A DNA stretch of 64,000 nucleotides from Stratiolaelaps scimitus (Eukaryota > Arthropoda > Arachnida > Mesostigmata > Laelapidae). The position numbers were made by a program, and so were the translations under genes. The notes under the pieces were generated by a model. It had not been told where the DNA came from. It ran no database searches and saw only the letters and a list, made by a program, of their open reading frames with translations. How positions within the stretch are numbered: position 1 is the first letter of the stretch; the number at the start of each line of letters is the position of its first letter. Below, piece after piece: positions 1-11,068 of this stretch. The stretch lies in assembly GCA_019614645.1 (NCBI GenBank), contig JABWDB010000009.1, positions 3,639,501 to 3,703,500 of the forward strand, written 5' to 3'.

Positions 1-405
1 CTATCAAACTTAACCCACTCAACTCCGTTGGGATAGCGTTCGCGCGAGCCGAGCCTGAGAGCCTTATTTTGGTCGGAAATTATCCTCTCTGTTCACTAAT
101 AGGCTTCTCGCGCAAATCGAACACTTGTCAGCGTTGAAGCGATCGGGCGGTCAGATGATCGAAATCCATTTCAATGGGACGTTTGTATTCCAGCGGAATA
201 CCCTACACTCGCACATTGGGCTTCTGCATTGTTCGGAGATTGTATTGCCACGTTTGGTTGATGGTCAAGTATAATAAATCATTGTTTCCTTTATGAAAAA
301 CAACCGACGACAACAATACAACGCCTTCGTATCTGTGTCGCAGCACCTCTATACCGACTTTATTGACTTACGTACCTTGCATCATATATTTCACATATTT
401 CACAG
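1..405. other. Sequence upstream of the first visible angiomotin exon
   Basis: No coding exon is supported here. The last part (about 380-405) is the branch/pyrimidine region and acceptor of the intron that ends before the exon at 406. Either 5' leader or intron, depending on whether the gene extends upstream of the window. Confidence 0.6.
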
Positions 406-956
406 GATGAGCTTACGTCCGGCACCGCCCTCGGCAACCGCTGCATACCCTAGTCCTGCGGCGGTAATCACTGTGCCGCCATTCTCTGCCCCGTATTCGT
501 CAGGGGCGTCGGGCGCGTCCGATCCCGAACTGGACGGCCGACTGTCGGCTTCGCAAGAAAACCTCTCAGCTGGCGATGGTATCCTAGGACACGGATACAA
601 TGGGAATAGCGGAAATAGCATGAATAGTCAGAATGGGCAAGGCAGCAGGCTTGCCCCGCAAGGTGTTCCGCCGCACGGTGAACGCCAGGAGCCACAGGGC
701 GAGGAGACACTGATCGCGGACGAGCTCAACAACACGCTGATCATACGGAATAACGCCTCGATCGATGGATACTCGTCGCCGTTCTACGGAAAAGCGCCAC
801 CCTACCCCGGCCTGATGGGAGCGCAGGGCACGCCAGGTATCGCAGGCCATAAGGGCGGTCCACAGGCCGCAGGGGGTCAGGCCGCAAGGGAAGTACAGGA
901 GATCACTGAGATACCGAAACACTACCTCGACAACAGCCCGATGCTCAAACATCTAG
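406..956 (+). CDS. AMOT: Angiomotin exon: low-complexity N-terminal part
   Basis: The acceptor TTTCACAG ends at 405, and the donor G|GTAAGC begins at 957. The exon opens with GATGAGC, so an ATG at 407 directly follows the acceptor. This arrangement is common when a 5'UTR intron ends just before the start codon, but the exon could also be internal. The encoded segment is rich in Pro, Gly, Ser, Ala and Gln, with no predicted fold, and ends in IPKHYLDNSPMLKHL. It leaves phase 1: the final G joins CG of the next exon to make an Ala codon. APPYPG resembles but does not satisfy the WW-binding PPxY pattern. Confidence 0.82.
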
Positions 957-3900
957 GTAAGCAAGTGACCAATATTGCTAGTGACGATTATCGATTTCAC
1001 TTGTTGATAAACAAAAGGGCCAACAGTTACGCCCAGTAGATAATGTGTGTTTGGATGTATGATATATAATCTGTGTAGGTAACATTTGGATGTGTTAGCA
1101 AGTGTGCCCATGAGTCAGGGGCAGCTCGCTGGGGGCATCATGGTCTCGAGAAGTTATTTGCAGACAGTCTGAATCTGCATAAACAAGGGCCATCGTGAGA
1201 CAAGCTCTAGTGGCCAGAATAGATGTATGTGTCTGGCTAGCCCTTGGAAGATTACTCATCCGTTCGTCGGTGATTTCCCGTCGATGTTAGCGATGCCGAA
1301 TTTCATTTAGCAAGGGTGTCCAGCCGCGGTCTTGCAAGCGAAATCGCGAACGCACCAAGTCGTCCCAGCGGCCTTCGGGCAGCTGGCGGCCGTTCTTGGC
1401 AGAACGATGACTCAATTCACGATGATACCAGATGATGATGATGATATGACAAGCGGGCGGCAATGCTGACGTTCGTCGTCTCAAAAATCAGCATTTATTG
1501 GTACATGCATATATGACACATATGACACAGCTGAATAATAATTCGAGCTAGGTACCACCGCGTGTTACGTGTTCCTCATCGTTGCGGGCAGTGACATGCG
1601 AGTGTTGCATAGGCAGTTGCGCAAATGCTGAAGAAACCCCGCACTATTTCACCATGTGTCGAAAGCTTACCGTGATTTGCAGCTGTAGTCTGCCTTAGAT
1701 ACATACAGATTGAATAGTGTTGACAGTTCGATTGGCCAAATCATCCGTATTTCGATCTCAAAATGAGGGAAGATTTGTGTACGTGTTCGTTCGAGTACGA
1801 GCAGATCTAACATGATGGAAATAATCTTCTAATTATGCTCTGAAAGATTCGGTGTATAGCGTTACTAGTATGTTCGTAATACTGAATCATTGATTCACAT
1901 GAGTGCTGTGGTACAGAACATAGCATCATTTATAATGAGGTAATTCCTACGCCCTCAATGACATAACGATTTAATTTGTCTGTGTACGTGCACAATATAT
2001 AATAACTAGCCAACTATAATGTGTTCGTGCTGAGACATCACTTCGGGTCTCAACATCAATGCAAGCCATTTCCTCCTTAAAATATAATAATAATAATGTC
2101 TATGTTCTTTAAATTGTCATGGATATCTCTCTGCTCTTTGAACGAAAGATGAAGTTTTTGTGTTTGTGCAACGAAGAGCATACGCAGACTACAGAGTTCC
2201 GATCTAACTTTGATCATTCGACAGTTTAGTCGAATTTTAGCATCGAATTCTCCAAATGGTTCATTGTCGCAGATGACTCAGCAAAAAATGACAGATGACT
2301 CATGAATGTTTAGAGAAATGTCCCCGCATTGGTACACCACAGCTTGCTATCCTTAATGACAATAATTGCCACGGCGCAAATTCAATTTAACACGAAGTGG
2401 ACCGTAAAGTGGCCCGTTTTTTTAGCAAATAAAGCGGATTTTAATTTTTTTTTTTATTTAACAAATCGGTTCATTCAACTCGAAATACCCCAGTTCCGCG
2501 TAAGCTATTGGCAACGCGTAGTCCACAAACGCGCCCTTTTGGCTTCGAATGTCATGCTTGTGTCTCTGCAGATCTACTTGCGGTTTACACCCTTCGTGTG
2601 GCGTATACGAGAGCTTAAGCATTGCAAAATTGCAGCTCTTTCAATCAACCCTTATACCTAAACCTTAAACTTCTGTGGAGTGCTGACATTCAAAGATCAA
2701 CGGTCATTTCTGTAGCTAAAGAGTTGCATTGCAGGGGAGGGTCACGGCAAACCGACTCCACCACACATTCCGGCTTCTCCATATCTCTTGAAATTGGCAT
2801 TGTCCCGCCCAAGTTCACCCGGAGGGGCAACACTAGAATTGCCCTGTTGCTCTCGGCGCGGCTCCATCCCAAGAGGCTATTAACATTGCTGATCCTAGTA
2901 CGATGATTTGCAAAATGCAAGGGTACACCCCCCCCCCCCACCAAAGGGTAGGGGATGGAGACGGGTAGCCTTCGATGTCAAGAACAGATAAAAAGCAAGA
3001 TAGCTTGGCAATGGATGAACGGTGGACGGCTCCCGTACATCGCCAGCTGCAGAAACTGAGTCATACGCTCTTCGTCAATAGACCTTTGTTACGTGGGAGT
3101 CAGGTCCTTGAGTGTCAGACGGCGTTGCAGCGCGACGCGACGCCGAACCGACGGATGTCACGTGGGGCATATTTCGAGCCATGATTGTCGCATATCATAA
3201 CGTTATTATTATTGTTGTTATCGTCTAGACGGTAGGTCAATGCGATAGGCACCGCTGATTGCTGCTTTTATAGTTACCGCGAGTGATGTGATGGCGGGAA
3301 AATGACGTAATCATCCGCCACCGTTCACTGGACCCGATATCTGATCGAAATTTGGCTGTATCCTGCCTTTCAGGATGTGTCCTGCTATATTTGTTGAGGT
3401 GTAAAAACGAACCGGAAAATTACTTGATTTCGTCTGATTCGTGACTCGGCACACGACCATCACCAGTACACTCATAATAATAATAATAATAATAATTGCT
3501 TGAACCACTCATCTAAATCTGTTCCACACCCCTTTGAGTCAATAACGTCTTTATTGCATTGTATTGTGTCTATGCTGAGCACTGTACACTGGTTGCTATT
3601 GATTGAATGTTGGGATTACAGGAACGGTGTTTCAAATTTGCCGATAGCGAACAATTGTGTGAACGGTGACAATGCCATATTTCTAGGACATGTTCGTTGA
3701 ATAACCGTACACATTTATTTTCTGGTATTGTGTGTGCTGTTCGTTACGTTTCATAATGCGATCTTTAGCGAAAGAGATCCAAATTCAGCCAGCGCCGTCG
3801 AACGGTCCTCCAGCCACAGGCGGTCTACCAAGTCCTTCGGGGGCAGCGCTAGCTCCTCAGGCCATGCCTGCCGGCATGGCTAACCTACCGGGTCTTCAGG

Positions 3901-6900
3901 GAATTCAAGCGAGCCACCAGTTACCTGTTTTGCAGATGTCCGTTGTCGAAAGTAGCCTTCCATTGGTCCCTGCCGGTCAGGGTAGCCTTGTTAATATGGC
4001 GCCGCTCGGGGCAGTGGCTGTCCCTCAGGACGACAATGGCAACAAGATCATATCGCTTCTCTCCCAGGAGAATCAGGCTCTCAAAGCTGAGCTTGATCTC
4101 TGCCGCACCAAGGCAAGTTAAAGACCCTTTCGTATAAGTCAATAAATCATCATGTAGCTGGTTATTTCTTTCCTCTTAATAACGAATACCGTTGTCGCCC
4201 ACCTTTATAATGAAATAAATTATATAGATATTGTATTGTATTACCATCAACCTTTGAATAAAGTGTTATTATTATCATTATTATTATTATATCCGAATAC
4301 CGTTAGACGTTTGAGTAGGTAGCATGACATGTAGGTGACAAGAAGCGCTACGGATCTATCATCCATAAGGTATAGTAATAATAATAATAATAATAACATT
4401 CTATATGCCTGTTGTCACCTAATAATGGCCACAGATATCGCGCCTCGAAAGGATGGAAATTGAGTTACAGCACCTGCACGAAGCTCAGGAGGAGATTGTG
4501 GTGGCCAATGAGAAGCGAGAGCGTCTTGAGGCGGCGCTTCGCACCCGAATGGAGCACGAGATTCAGCGTTTGCGGCGGGGCCTTGCCTCCAGTCCCGGCT
4601 ACGCCGATGCCAACTTCATCGAAATGCAACAAGAGCTGTCCCGTAGGGATCTGCTCATAGCACAGTTACTTGGCCAGAGTGAGTGATTTGAACGATCGGC
4701 TCTTGGGGGGACGATGGAGATGATGATGATGATAATGTGTTTTTGATGGTAAAAAAAATGTTCAGTGTTACTCTGTGTCAGAGGCAGAGTGGTACACGTC
4801 GGTCCGGTTACCAACCAGTCATCTACTTGTAAGAGAACACCATAAATTGATGTGGGTGATCAATGTAGTCCAGCGACATCCATTAGCCGCTGGGGAGCCG
4901 CTACAAATTTCCAAGCGTGTTTGTTGTGCCGTTCGACGAGGGCTCAAGAGATTACCAATATTACAGCAGTAGCTCATCCTGACCACAATGCCGCTGTGTC
5001 ATTCATTATTCAACCCATTGTAACCTTCGCTGAATCTAATTAGTAGTCGTCGTAGTTATTTTTGGCAATGACGGCTAATGATCAAATGGCAATTAAGCCA
5101 TAATGTCTACGGAATGGCACAGGTGGTAATCAACAGGTGGCAGATCAGCAGATGATGCTTATGTCGCCTAGTCCACGATAGGCCAACCAAAGAAAATCGT
5201 AACTATATATATATATATATATAGAACATAACTATATATATGTATATATATTGTTTCTGTTCCACCCGTATATCTATACGAGATCATGTCGCCCGAGCTG
5301 CCTATTGTCGAGTTGTTATGGCTAAAAGCAATTCGTCTTTGGTGTTTATCTGGTTGTTGTTGTCGATAATTTCCTGTTGCCGACATCGAAATCGCCCGCA
5401 GACAAGGAACTGCTATGCGAGAAGGAACGGAAGGACGTGGAGATCGCGGCGCAAACAGCAACGCTGGCCGAACAACGGAAACACATCGAGATCCTAGACC
5501 ATGCGTTGACCAACGCGCAGGCCAACATCGTCCGGCTTGAGGAGGAGACTCGCAAGAAGGAGTTCTACGTCGAGCGGGTCCACGAACTGCAACGGGCTCT
5601 TCAGCAGATGCAAGCCGCCAGTGAGCGACGCCTCGAGATGGAGAAACGAATGCGAACGGCGCTTGAGAGAGATGTTCAGAGCCTTGGCATGAACCTGGCA
5701 AACTCAGGGGGTGACGCCGAAGACCTTCGGAAGACAATCAGGTACGAGTCGAATAGAACAATAATCGTGTACAAATGAATCAACTACTTGTCCGTTCCAT
5801 CTAGTGCATGCACACATGTGATTGTTAAATGGTACCATGGGTCAAAACGACGTGCTCCAGTGTGCTCCATCAGCGGGAGATTTGCAGATGGAGCTCAACG
5901 AAGCTCCTTCGCTGTTTCCTATCGTTGGCACATTGGTGCGAATGAGTGTGTACCGGTGTACCTGATTTGTTTTTAGACCGACTATAGGACACTTATTTGG
6001 AATAATCTGTTTAGCAGAAAGATTGAGCATCCGATACATTTCAGCTATCACCTCGTCAGTGTGACATAATCGGTAATGTAAACGGTAGTCGTCATATGAC
6101 ACAAACGTGATATGTATATAACAGATAACATCGATGAAAAGGTTAAATTACCTATTTCGATCAAGGGAATATTGCACGTGAACTTGGTCAACGCATCAAT
6201 TAACGGCAACATGATTTGAACACCAATTATATTTCAAGAGTACTATTAATTAATACTGATAATTTTGTGAAACGTTGTATTTTTTTCTTTGATCATCAAC
6301 ACCCCCCCCCCTGCTTCGTCATGGTAGCCTTTGAATTGTATATGTTCAGCCCCCTCTACAACGGATTGTCAGGCAAGAAGTTTTTCATTCTTGACAAGGA
6401 CAAACGCTCCACGTACGACGGCAGATATGAATGTACCCGCCAATGCTAAACGTAATCGTATGAACAAGAATCACCATGAGAGCGAAAAATGATTTCTCGA
6501 AAAAATTACAGGGAATATGAAGAGAAGGTCGTATCTCTCGAAGGCGAAGTGGCTCGCTGGGAGCAGAAGTATTTGGAGGAAAGTGCCCTTCGACAGATGG
6601 CCGTCGACGCCGCCTCGGTACCCAAGGATGCGCGAATTGCCGCCCTCGAGCGAAATTCGGTTGAGACGGAACGCCTCATTTCGCAGGTGCGAAGTGACAA
6701 ACTCCGCCAAATGGACGAACTGCATGCGGCGCAACGTCGGGGCGCTGAGCTCGAGAGTCGCCTAAAGGATATGGAAAGCAAGTTAGCTGAACGCGACGCA
6801 ATGATTCGGGTTCTCCAGCAGCGTAACTCGATTCATGCGCGAGCTGCGAGCTCGGTGGCTCTCACGCACCACCATCGAAGGTTTGTGAAATCACTGCTGT

Positions 6901-9900
6901 TTCTCTCGATTACAGCCGTAACACAATAACCGAGAAGACCGAAGCTGACATATATAGCGATCAGCATCGCCGCCACCCTTTAGCAGATAAGTAGCACGTA
7001 ATATGAGGTATTATGTAGATGTGGGGCAAATTGGTCATTTGATGATCGTCTCTCGTGTTTTTCAGTCTGCTACACATCAGTGACAATGTCTGTTAGGTCT
7101 ATGGCGGTCGGGTGAAGACGCTCGTTTGCTTCGCTTCGATTACACATACATATAATAGGCATCTACGATCAATCGCTGAGACGGATTGAAGCGACTCATT
7201 ACGACAATTGAGCACAGTGATTTTTCATCATGTTCATGTTTGATATAAGACGTGTTTCACAGGAAACCTTCTGGCAAGGTTGATGAAAATGTTTCGCGCG
7301 AGTGGACCTAAAGTATATTAAAGGCTTCGAGGCGACGTTTATAGAATCTGAACATGTACGTCTAGCGGAATATCATAAGTAACAAGGGGCTCGATTTATT
7401 TGGACTAATATTTCAGGACGGGTAGCAAAGACGAGACGATATCAGATCGCGCTGCCATGGACGAATCCCTTAAAGAGTTTGGATCTCGATTGGCGAATAA
7501 GGTATGCCGAAATCTTCATATGTTTTTCAATGCAACGACATGCGCGACGCAACTCATTTTGGCAGTTCACGAAATCAACTTAGACCAACAGCAATCTAAC
7601 AGTTCGCAGAACACTTCCTTTCCCGTATACGGATACGAAGTTATCGAACCAAGCCATTAGCAGAGGCCTGCTTGTTCTTGATATCTCATGTCTCGATGGT
7701 TAGACTGACTATTTAGCGACAAACCATACGGATAGTGTACACGGATAGGTTCATAGAAATAAATGAAGGGCGAATTGGCAAGAAATATATACTTTCAATA
7801 GCGGGCTGGCAAACGTTTCGAACGGCCAGTGTACCTATGATACGAAAACTGTCAACACGAGAACTCGGTAAGCAAATACATGTGTTCAGTCACACACAGC
7901 GATATTCATGCGCCAGAAAAATGGGACACTTTTGCGTTCGATGCTCGTCTGAGTCCGTCAGTGGGTTTGTACAAAGGCGCTGACGGTCGGTGAGTGCTCG
8001 GTTGACGCTCATCGATAGAGGGGTCCAAGGACCACAAGCGGGGTGAACAGCTTCTGTGGTTTGTTTCATTTGGTGTACTCCAAGTTCCTTGTGACGAAGC
8101 TTTTAGATTAACTGTGTGCCTTTTTCACGCTGAGGGTCACGAAGCCGTCTTTAGATAGTTGTCGATTATGGAATCGTGCTCTTTTTCATCATGGTGTGCC
8201 CCATGTTTCAGTTCTTCTTCTGATCATCGACGTCATCATAACGTCCCTGACTCCGAGTCTGATGCGGTCGCTGAGAGCTGCTCGTCGAAGTGTCGAAACC
8301 TGAGGCTCGACTTGTTCGTGTGTAGACCAGCCGTAGAACGGGACTGAGTACATTCCGATATTGACCCCTCAAATAGCCGAAGCTTCTATCCACAGCTGCT
8401 CTCCATTGTGAGCAGGGTTTCTGCCGTCAGAAACTTTCCTTCAGCCAAAGAGCGTTGCATTTATTTGAGGTATCATTCGCGTGCATTGAGAACATTTGTT
8501 GCTGTTGTTGTTGCTGTGTGTTGTTGCTGGTGCTGTTGCTGTATCGTCACTGAATAACCAGCTCTGAATCTAACCGGATGACTTCGTTGATCCGTTTCGT
8601 GTAACCTGTTACACGAACTGGTATTGCTTCGAATGGCGCGTCCTTTCAAATTTCGTGTTTCTCTTTGTGTCGATATGTGTGTGTGTGTGTGCGAGTATGT
8701 GTCTTATAGCAGCGATTACGTGTGACGAGATGATCTCTCCGGTAGGGGGCTGTTCGCCACTATCCTCGATCGCGTACATAGCTACAGCAGCGATGTACAG
8801 CTGACGAACAGATCGTTTCGCATCGCTATCAGCTAATCTGTATCAGCAGCAGTATTACGCGTTTGCCACACGGTCCTCATTTTTGTCTTGAGACGCTGAC
8901 CGTCATGCCGCGTCCGACGATCAACGTAGAGATCCTATGGGAAGTCGTGAAACGTGCGCAGTGTACGTGTCCATCCATTCGATCGTACACCTGACGACCG
9001 ACCGTGCACCTATCTCTATATGAATCAATAGGCTCGAACGCATGCTTGTTTGTGCACGCCGGTACCACCGTCTAACACGTGTTTATAACATTCGTTCCAT
9101 GTCTGCTGACGTCCAAGCGGGCTGAGGCTGTACACAGCGGAACCCACTACTGACATCGTGATTTTTTCTGTCATCGAATGGCGACTGTAAAGAGTGTATG
9201 CTATTTGGGCCCATCCACTGAGTAGCGTGCGGTGTCAGCTCGTTTGTGGAGCGGCACTTTTTTTTTCTAACTTTGGCCGTTTAATGTCCGCGTCTCAGCC
9301 CGGTCTCTGAAGGCACTAAGTGAAGGGGTAGCTCCGTCAGCCGCTGCGATGGAGCACATTCAGGAGCGGGCTAGAGAGACTTAGTCCCGAAGATACTATT
9401 ATACGAACCCACTGACACGGCCTAGCACGCTGGCCATTGCAAAACGCCTGCTCCTTGCTTCGCTATTTTATTTGCGTGGCTGACAAGGCTACTTCTACCG
9501 TATGTCGTGTCCAAGATGGATGTCCCGACTATCTCGGGCTTGGGCAAGTGTTCAGTGCTCGGGTGTGGCCCTGTGTGATAAGCGAACGGAAAGTGTAGAA
9601 ACTCAGGCGCAGTCCACCCACCCACCACCGTTTGTTACTGGAGCCTCTGCTGAAGGCCGCGAAGGTTTGCCCTTTCGGAAGCGAGTTCCCCTCTTCCATA
9701 CCGCCCCCACTGTCCGTCCTGGACCGACGCACTCAGTGGGCGGTCTCCTTTTAGGATTCGCTAGTTCGGCTTTGCGGCCACACACGTTTTCCGGATTTTT
9801 TTCTTCTTGCCGACGTGCCCATGTGGCACTGCCCTCGGGGGTCGGGAATAGTAAGGAGCAGGCATTGTTCAGCATCTCGACGCGGTCGCCGCGTTCGCCT

Positions 9901-11068
9901 TTCATCCCTTTGAGATTAAGGGGAGAGCCACTGCAGCGACCCGCTGTAGTCACTGTCGTAAATATTGCGGGAAGTTGTACACAATAGTAGTAATAATAAC
10001 AATAATAATAATAAGAGGCGGGTCGAATGCGGGACAAAAGTCAACTCAGAATAGAGGATGATTTATCTCGTTGGAGCGCCACTGTCATCGCCAATGGCAA
10101 ACTGCTCACAGGGTATTATATTGGTAGTTGTATCTCGATATACGATGCCCATAGGGAGAGTGAGAGAGTGTTGAGATTTTCGTTTACTTGCGCAAAACGT
10201 TCGCTGATAGCTATTCTTGAACTCCGAGAGGAAATCCTAACATTCAATATCGCTTGACAAAGCCTACGAGAGAGACGTTCCTCAGTCGCTACCCAGCGGT
10301 ATTTCTTTCCTGCTATACGTTCCGGGGTGCGGGGGTTAGGCAGAACCCATTTATTTCAAATGAATAATGGGCCTCGGACTGCTTCTTTCCTCGGTAGAGG
10401 TGAACGCCGGTGCAATTGATCCCCTGACCTATGGATGCCTTCAAACGCTTTCTGTCAATATGTCGATCTGGGAAATTGTGCACCTCGTCGAATCTAGCCA
10501 TTTGACACTATACACATATGCTGCCTTTCTTCATTGGCTCGGTCATCGGCGTTGAGCTCCTTGCACATAACTTATGTATGTTCGGGATCTCGCCTTCCAC
10601 AATGAACTGGGAACAAACACTACTTGTGTGTGTGCAATTTCACCTCGTCGCGGCAGTCGGATGTCTCAATATGGAATATCGTTTTGCTGTGCTGTTGTTG
10701 CGTTTCTTTTACGAGTATTACTAACGATTAGCATCTGCCATTTTATTCGTTCGTCACAGAGATAAATCTAACCGGAGTTCTTGTCTATTTTTCCCCATGT
10801 ACAACCACTCTTCTAGGCACGTCTTTTGGGGAGCGCGCAGTGTAGCTCGGCCGTTCGAGCGGGAAGTCCGTCGACGCCATCCGCTCTTCAGCTTGCGGCG
10901 TCCAGCTCGAAGTCGACCTCGAATCTCATCGCCTCTGTAGTCTCGCCGGTCGAGATAGCCGTCAGCAAGCTGAGCATCTCTGCGGCATCGCTCGAGCAGA
11001 ACGGTGTGGGAATCGATGGAGATCAAGGCGACGGAGACAGTGGCACAATGAAGGTCTGGTGTGTCTGA
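407..11068 (+). CDS. AMOT: Angiomotin-family protein (whole gene, 7 coding exons)
   Basis: Scaffold protein of cell junctions and the actin cortex; in animals, angiomotins bind YAP/TAZ, Merlin and polarity proteins (PATJ/PALS1) and modulate Hippo signalling. Joining 406-956, 3769-4112, 4435-4678, 5402-5741, 6512-6880, 7417-7501 and 10817-11068 gives one uninterrupted frame: 727 residues plus stop from the ATG at 407. The central coiled coil matches the family segment by segment: NKELL..KER, RKKEFYVERV, REYEEKV..LE, WEQKYLEESALRQ and DAMIRVLQQR are recognisable angiomotin landmarks in the right order. The length is close to AMOTL2 and AMOT p80. No PPxY motif is seen, so N-terminal exons may lie upstream of the window. 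Introns are 2812, 322, 723, 770, 536 and 3315 nt. Identity is near certain; the exact N and C termini are less so. Confidence 0.93.
957..3768 (+). other. Large angiomotin intron
   Basis: No supported exon. It contains (ATA/TAA)n at 2083-2098 and 3477-3496, T-rich tracts near 2443-2456 and a C run at about 2931-2940. Open frames here lack splice support and similarity. Confidence 0.7.
3769..4112 (+). CDS. AMOT: Angiomotin exon: linker and start of the coiled coil
   Basis: The acceptor ATCTTTAG ends at 3768. The frame continues from the previous exon in phase 1, giving AKEIQIQPAPSN. The first two thirds are a Pro/Gly/Ala/Met-rich linker. The end, ISLLSQENQALKAELDLCRTK, begins the heptad-rich coiled coil and aligns with the 'ENxxLxxELE' start of the AMOT domain. 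The exon ends AAG at 4112, and the next bases are GCAAGT. The intron therefore starts with a GC donor, not GT; the remaining donor positions match the strong consensus expected of GC-AG introns. If the donor is not used, translation stops two codons later. Confidence 0.88.
4113..4434 (+). other. GC-AG intron of the angiomotin gene
   Basis: The intron starts GCAAGT after AAG and ends CCACAG. No GT lies at an in-frame position that would preserve the coiled-coil reading on both sides. It contains (TAA)n/(ATT)n microsatellites at about 4267-4290 and 4378-4396. Confidence 0.8.
4435..4678 (+). CDS. AMOT: Angiomotin exon: coiled coil, ISRLERMEIELQ segment
   Basis: The acceptor GGCCACAG ends at 4434. 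The exon enters in phase 0 and leaves in phase 1 (donor GTGAGT at 4679). It encodes an almost purely helical segment, with I/L at heptad positions and the KRERLEAALRTRMEHEIQRL stretch corresponding to the KREALE..MRNKLE..R family region. A short Gly/Ser/Pro break (about SSPGYADA) precedes QELSRRDLLIAQLLGQ. The last base plus AC of the next exon encodes Asn, producing the conserved Asn-Lys-Glu-Leu-Leu junction, which strongly validates both splice sites. Confidence 0.92.
5402..5741 (+). CDS. AMOT: Angiomotin exon: core coiled coil
   Basis: The acceptor TCGCCCGCAG ends at 5401, and the donor CAG|GTACGA follows 5741. The exon enters in phase 1 and leaves in phase 2. It encodes KELLCEKERKDVEI, HIEILDHALTNAQANIV, RKKEFYVERVHELQRALQQM and ERRLEMEKRMRTALERDV, all diagnostic of angiomotins (human proteins have the equivalent KELL.SKE, LLE.AL.NAQ, RKKQAYVEKV and RLQ.AL..LQ.A). 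It ends with a less conserved Gly/Ser/Asn stretch, as in the vertebrate proteins. This is the best-conserved exon in the window. Confidence 0.95.
6512..6880 (+). CDS. AMOT: Angiomotin exon: C-terminal half of the coiled coil
   Basis: The acceptor AAAAATTACAG ends at 6511, and the donor AAG|GTTTGT follows 6880; both boundaries are phase 2. The exon begins EYEEKVVSLEGEVARWEQKY, the family signature around the invariant WEQKYLEE. It continues through a variable stretch to ELESRLKDMESKLAERDAMI and VLQQR, the end of the coiled coil in vertebrate AMOTs. The last ~18 residues (Ala/Ser/His-rich) begin the disordered tail. The coding frame runs on as an unspliced read-through to 6929, but phase and similarity favour splicing at 6880. 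Confidence 0.94.
7417..7501 (+). CDS. AMOT: Angiomotin exon: short tail exon
   Basis: An 85-nt exon between acceptor ATATTTCAG (ending 7416) and donor AAG|GTATGC (from 7502). It enters in phase 2 (AG plus G gives Arg) and leaves in phase 0. It encodes TGSKDETISDRAAMDESLKE and then FGSRLANK. TGSKD echoes a TGSKD motif in the vertebrate AMOT tail. The rest looks like a short amphipathic helix. The call rests on matching phases and on position between two well-supported exons. Confidence 0.8.
7502..10816 (+). other. Long last intron of the angiomotin gene
   Basis: No well-supported exon was found in 3.3 kb. It holds GTT/GCT-type repeats near 8500-8545, a (GT)n run near 8679-8692 and TAA repeats near 9983-10013. 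Open frames at 9502-10037 run on both strands and have no convincing splice boundaries. Confidence 0.6.
10817..11068 (+). CDS. AMOT: Angiomotin exon: terminal, Ser-rich tail and PDZ-ligand-like end
   Basis: The acceptor CACTCTTCTAG ends at 10816, and entry is phase 0, as required. The exon encodes a Ser/Ala/Val-rich region (SPSTPSALQLAASSSKSTSN), then a short hydrophobic patch, and an acidic Gly/Asp stretch. It ends GTMKVWCV before TGA at 11066-11068. Vertebrate angiomotins end in a hydrophobic PDZ-binding tetrapeptide (EVLI in AMOT). VWCV has the same hydrophobic-X-hydrophobic C-terminal form, which favours this stop as the true end. AAG|GTCTGG at 11053 could alternatively act as a weak donor. 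The preceding 3.3-kb intron is the longest in the gene. Confidence 0.7.
   Translation, partial: ARLLGSAQCSSAVRAGSPSTPSALQLAASSSKSTSNLIASVVSPVEIAVSKLSISAASLEQNGVGIDGDQGDGDSGTMKVWCV

Noticed and set aside
9502..10037. Overlapping long frames on both strands, one with KGMKGERGD resembling collagen
   Set aside because: The Gly-X-Y pattern lasts only a few triplets and breaks; no supported exon boundaries; the locus lies inside the angiomotin intron.
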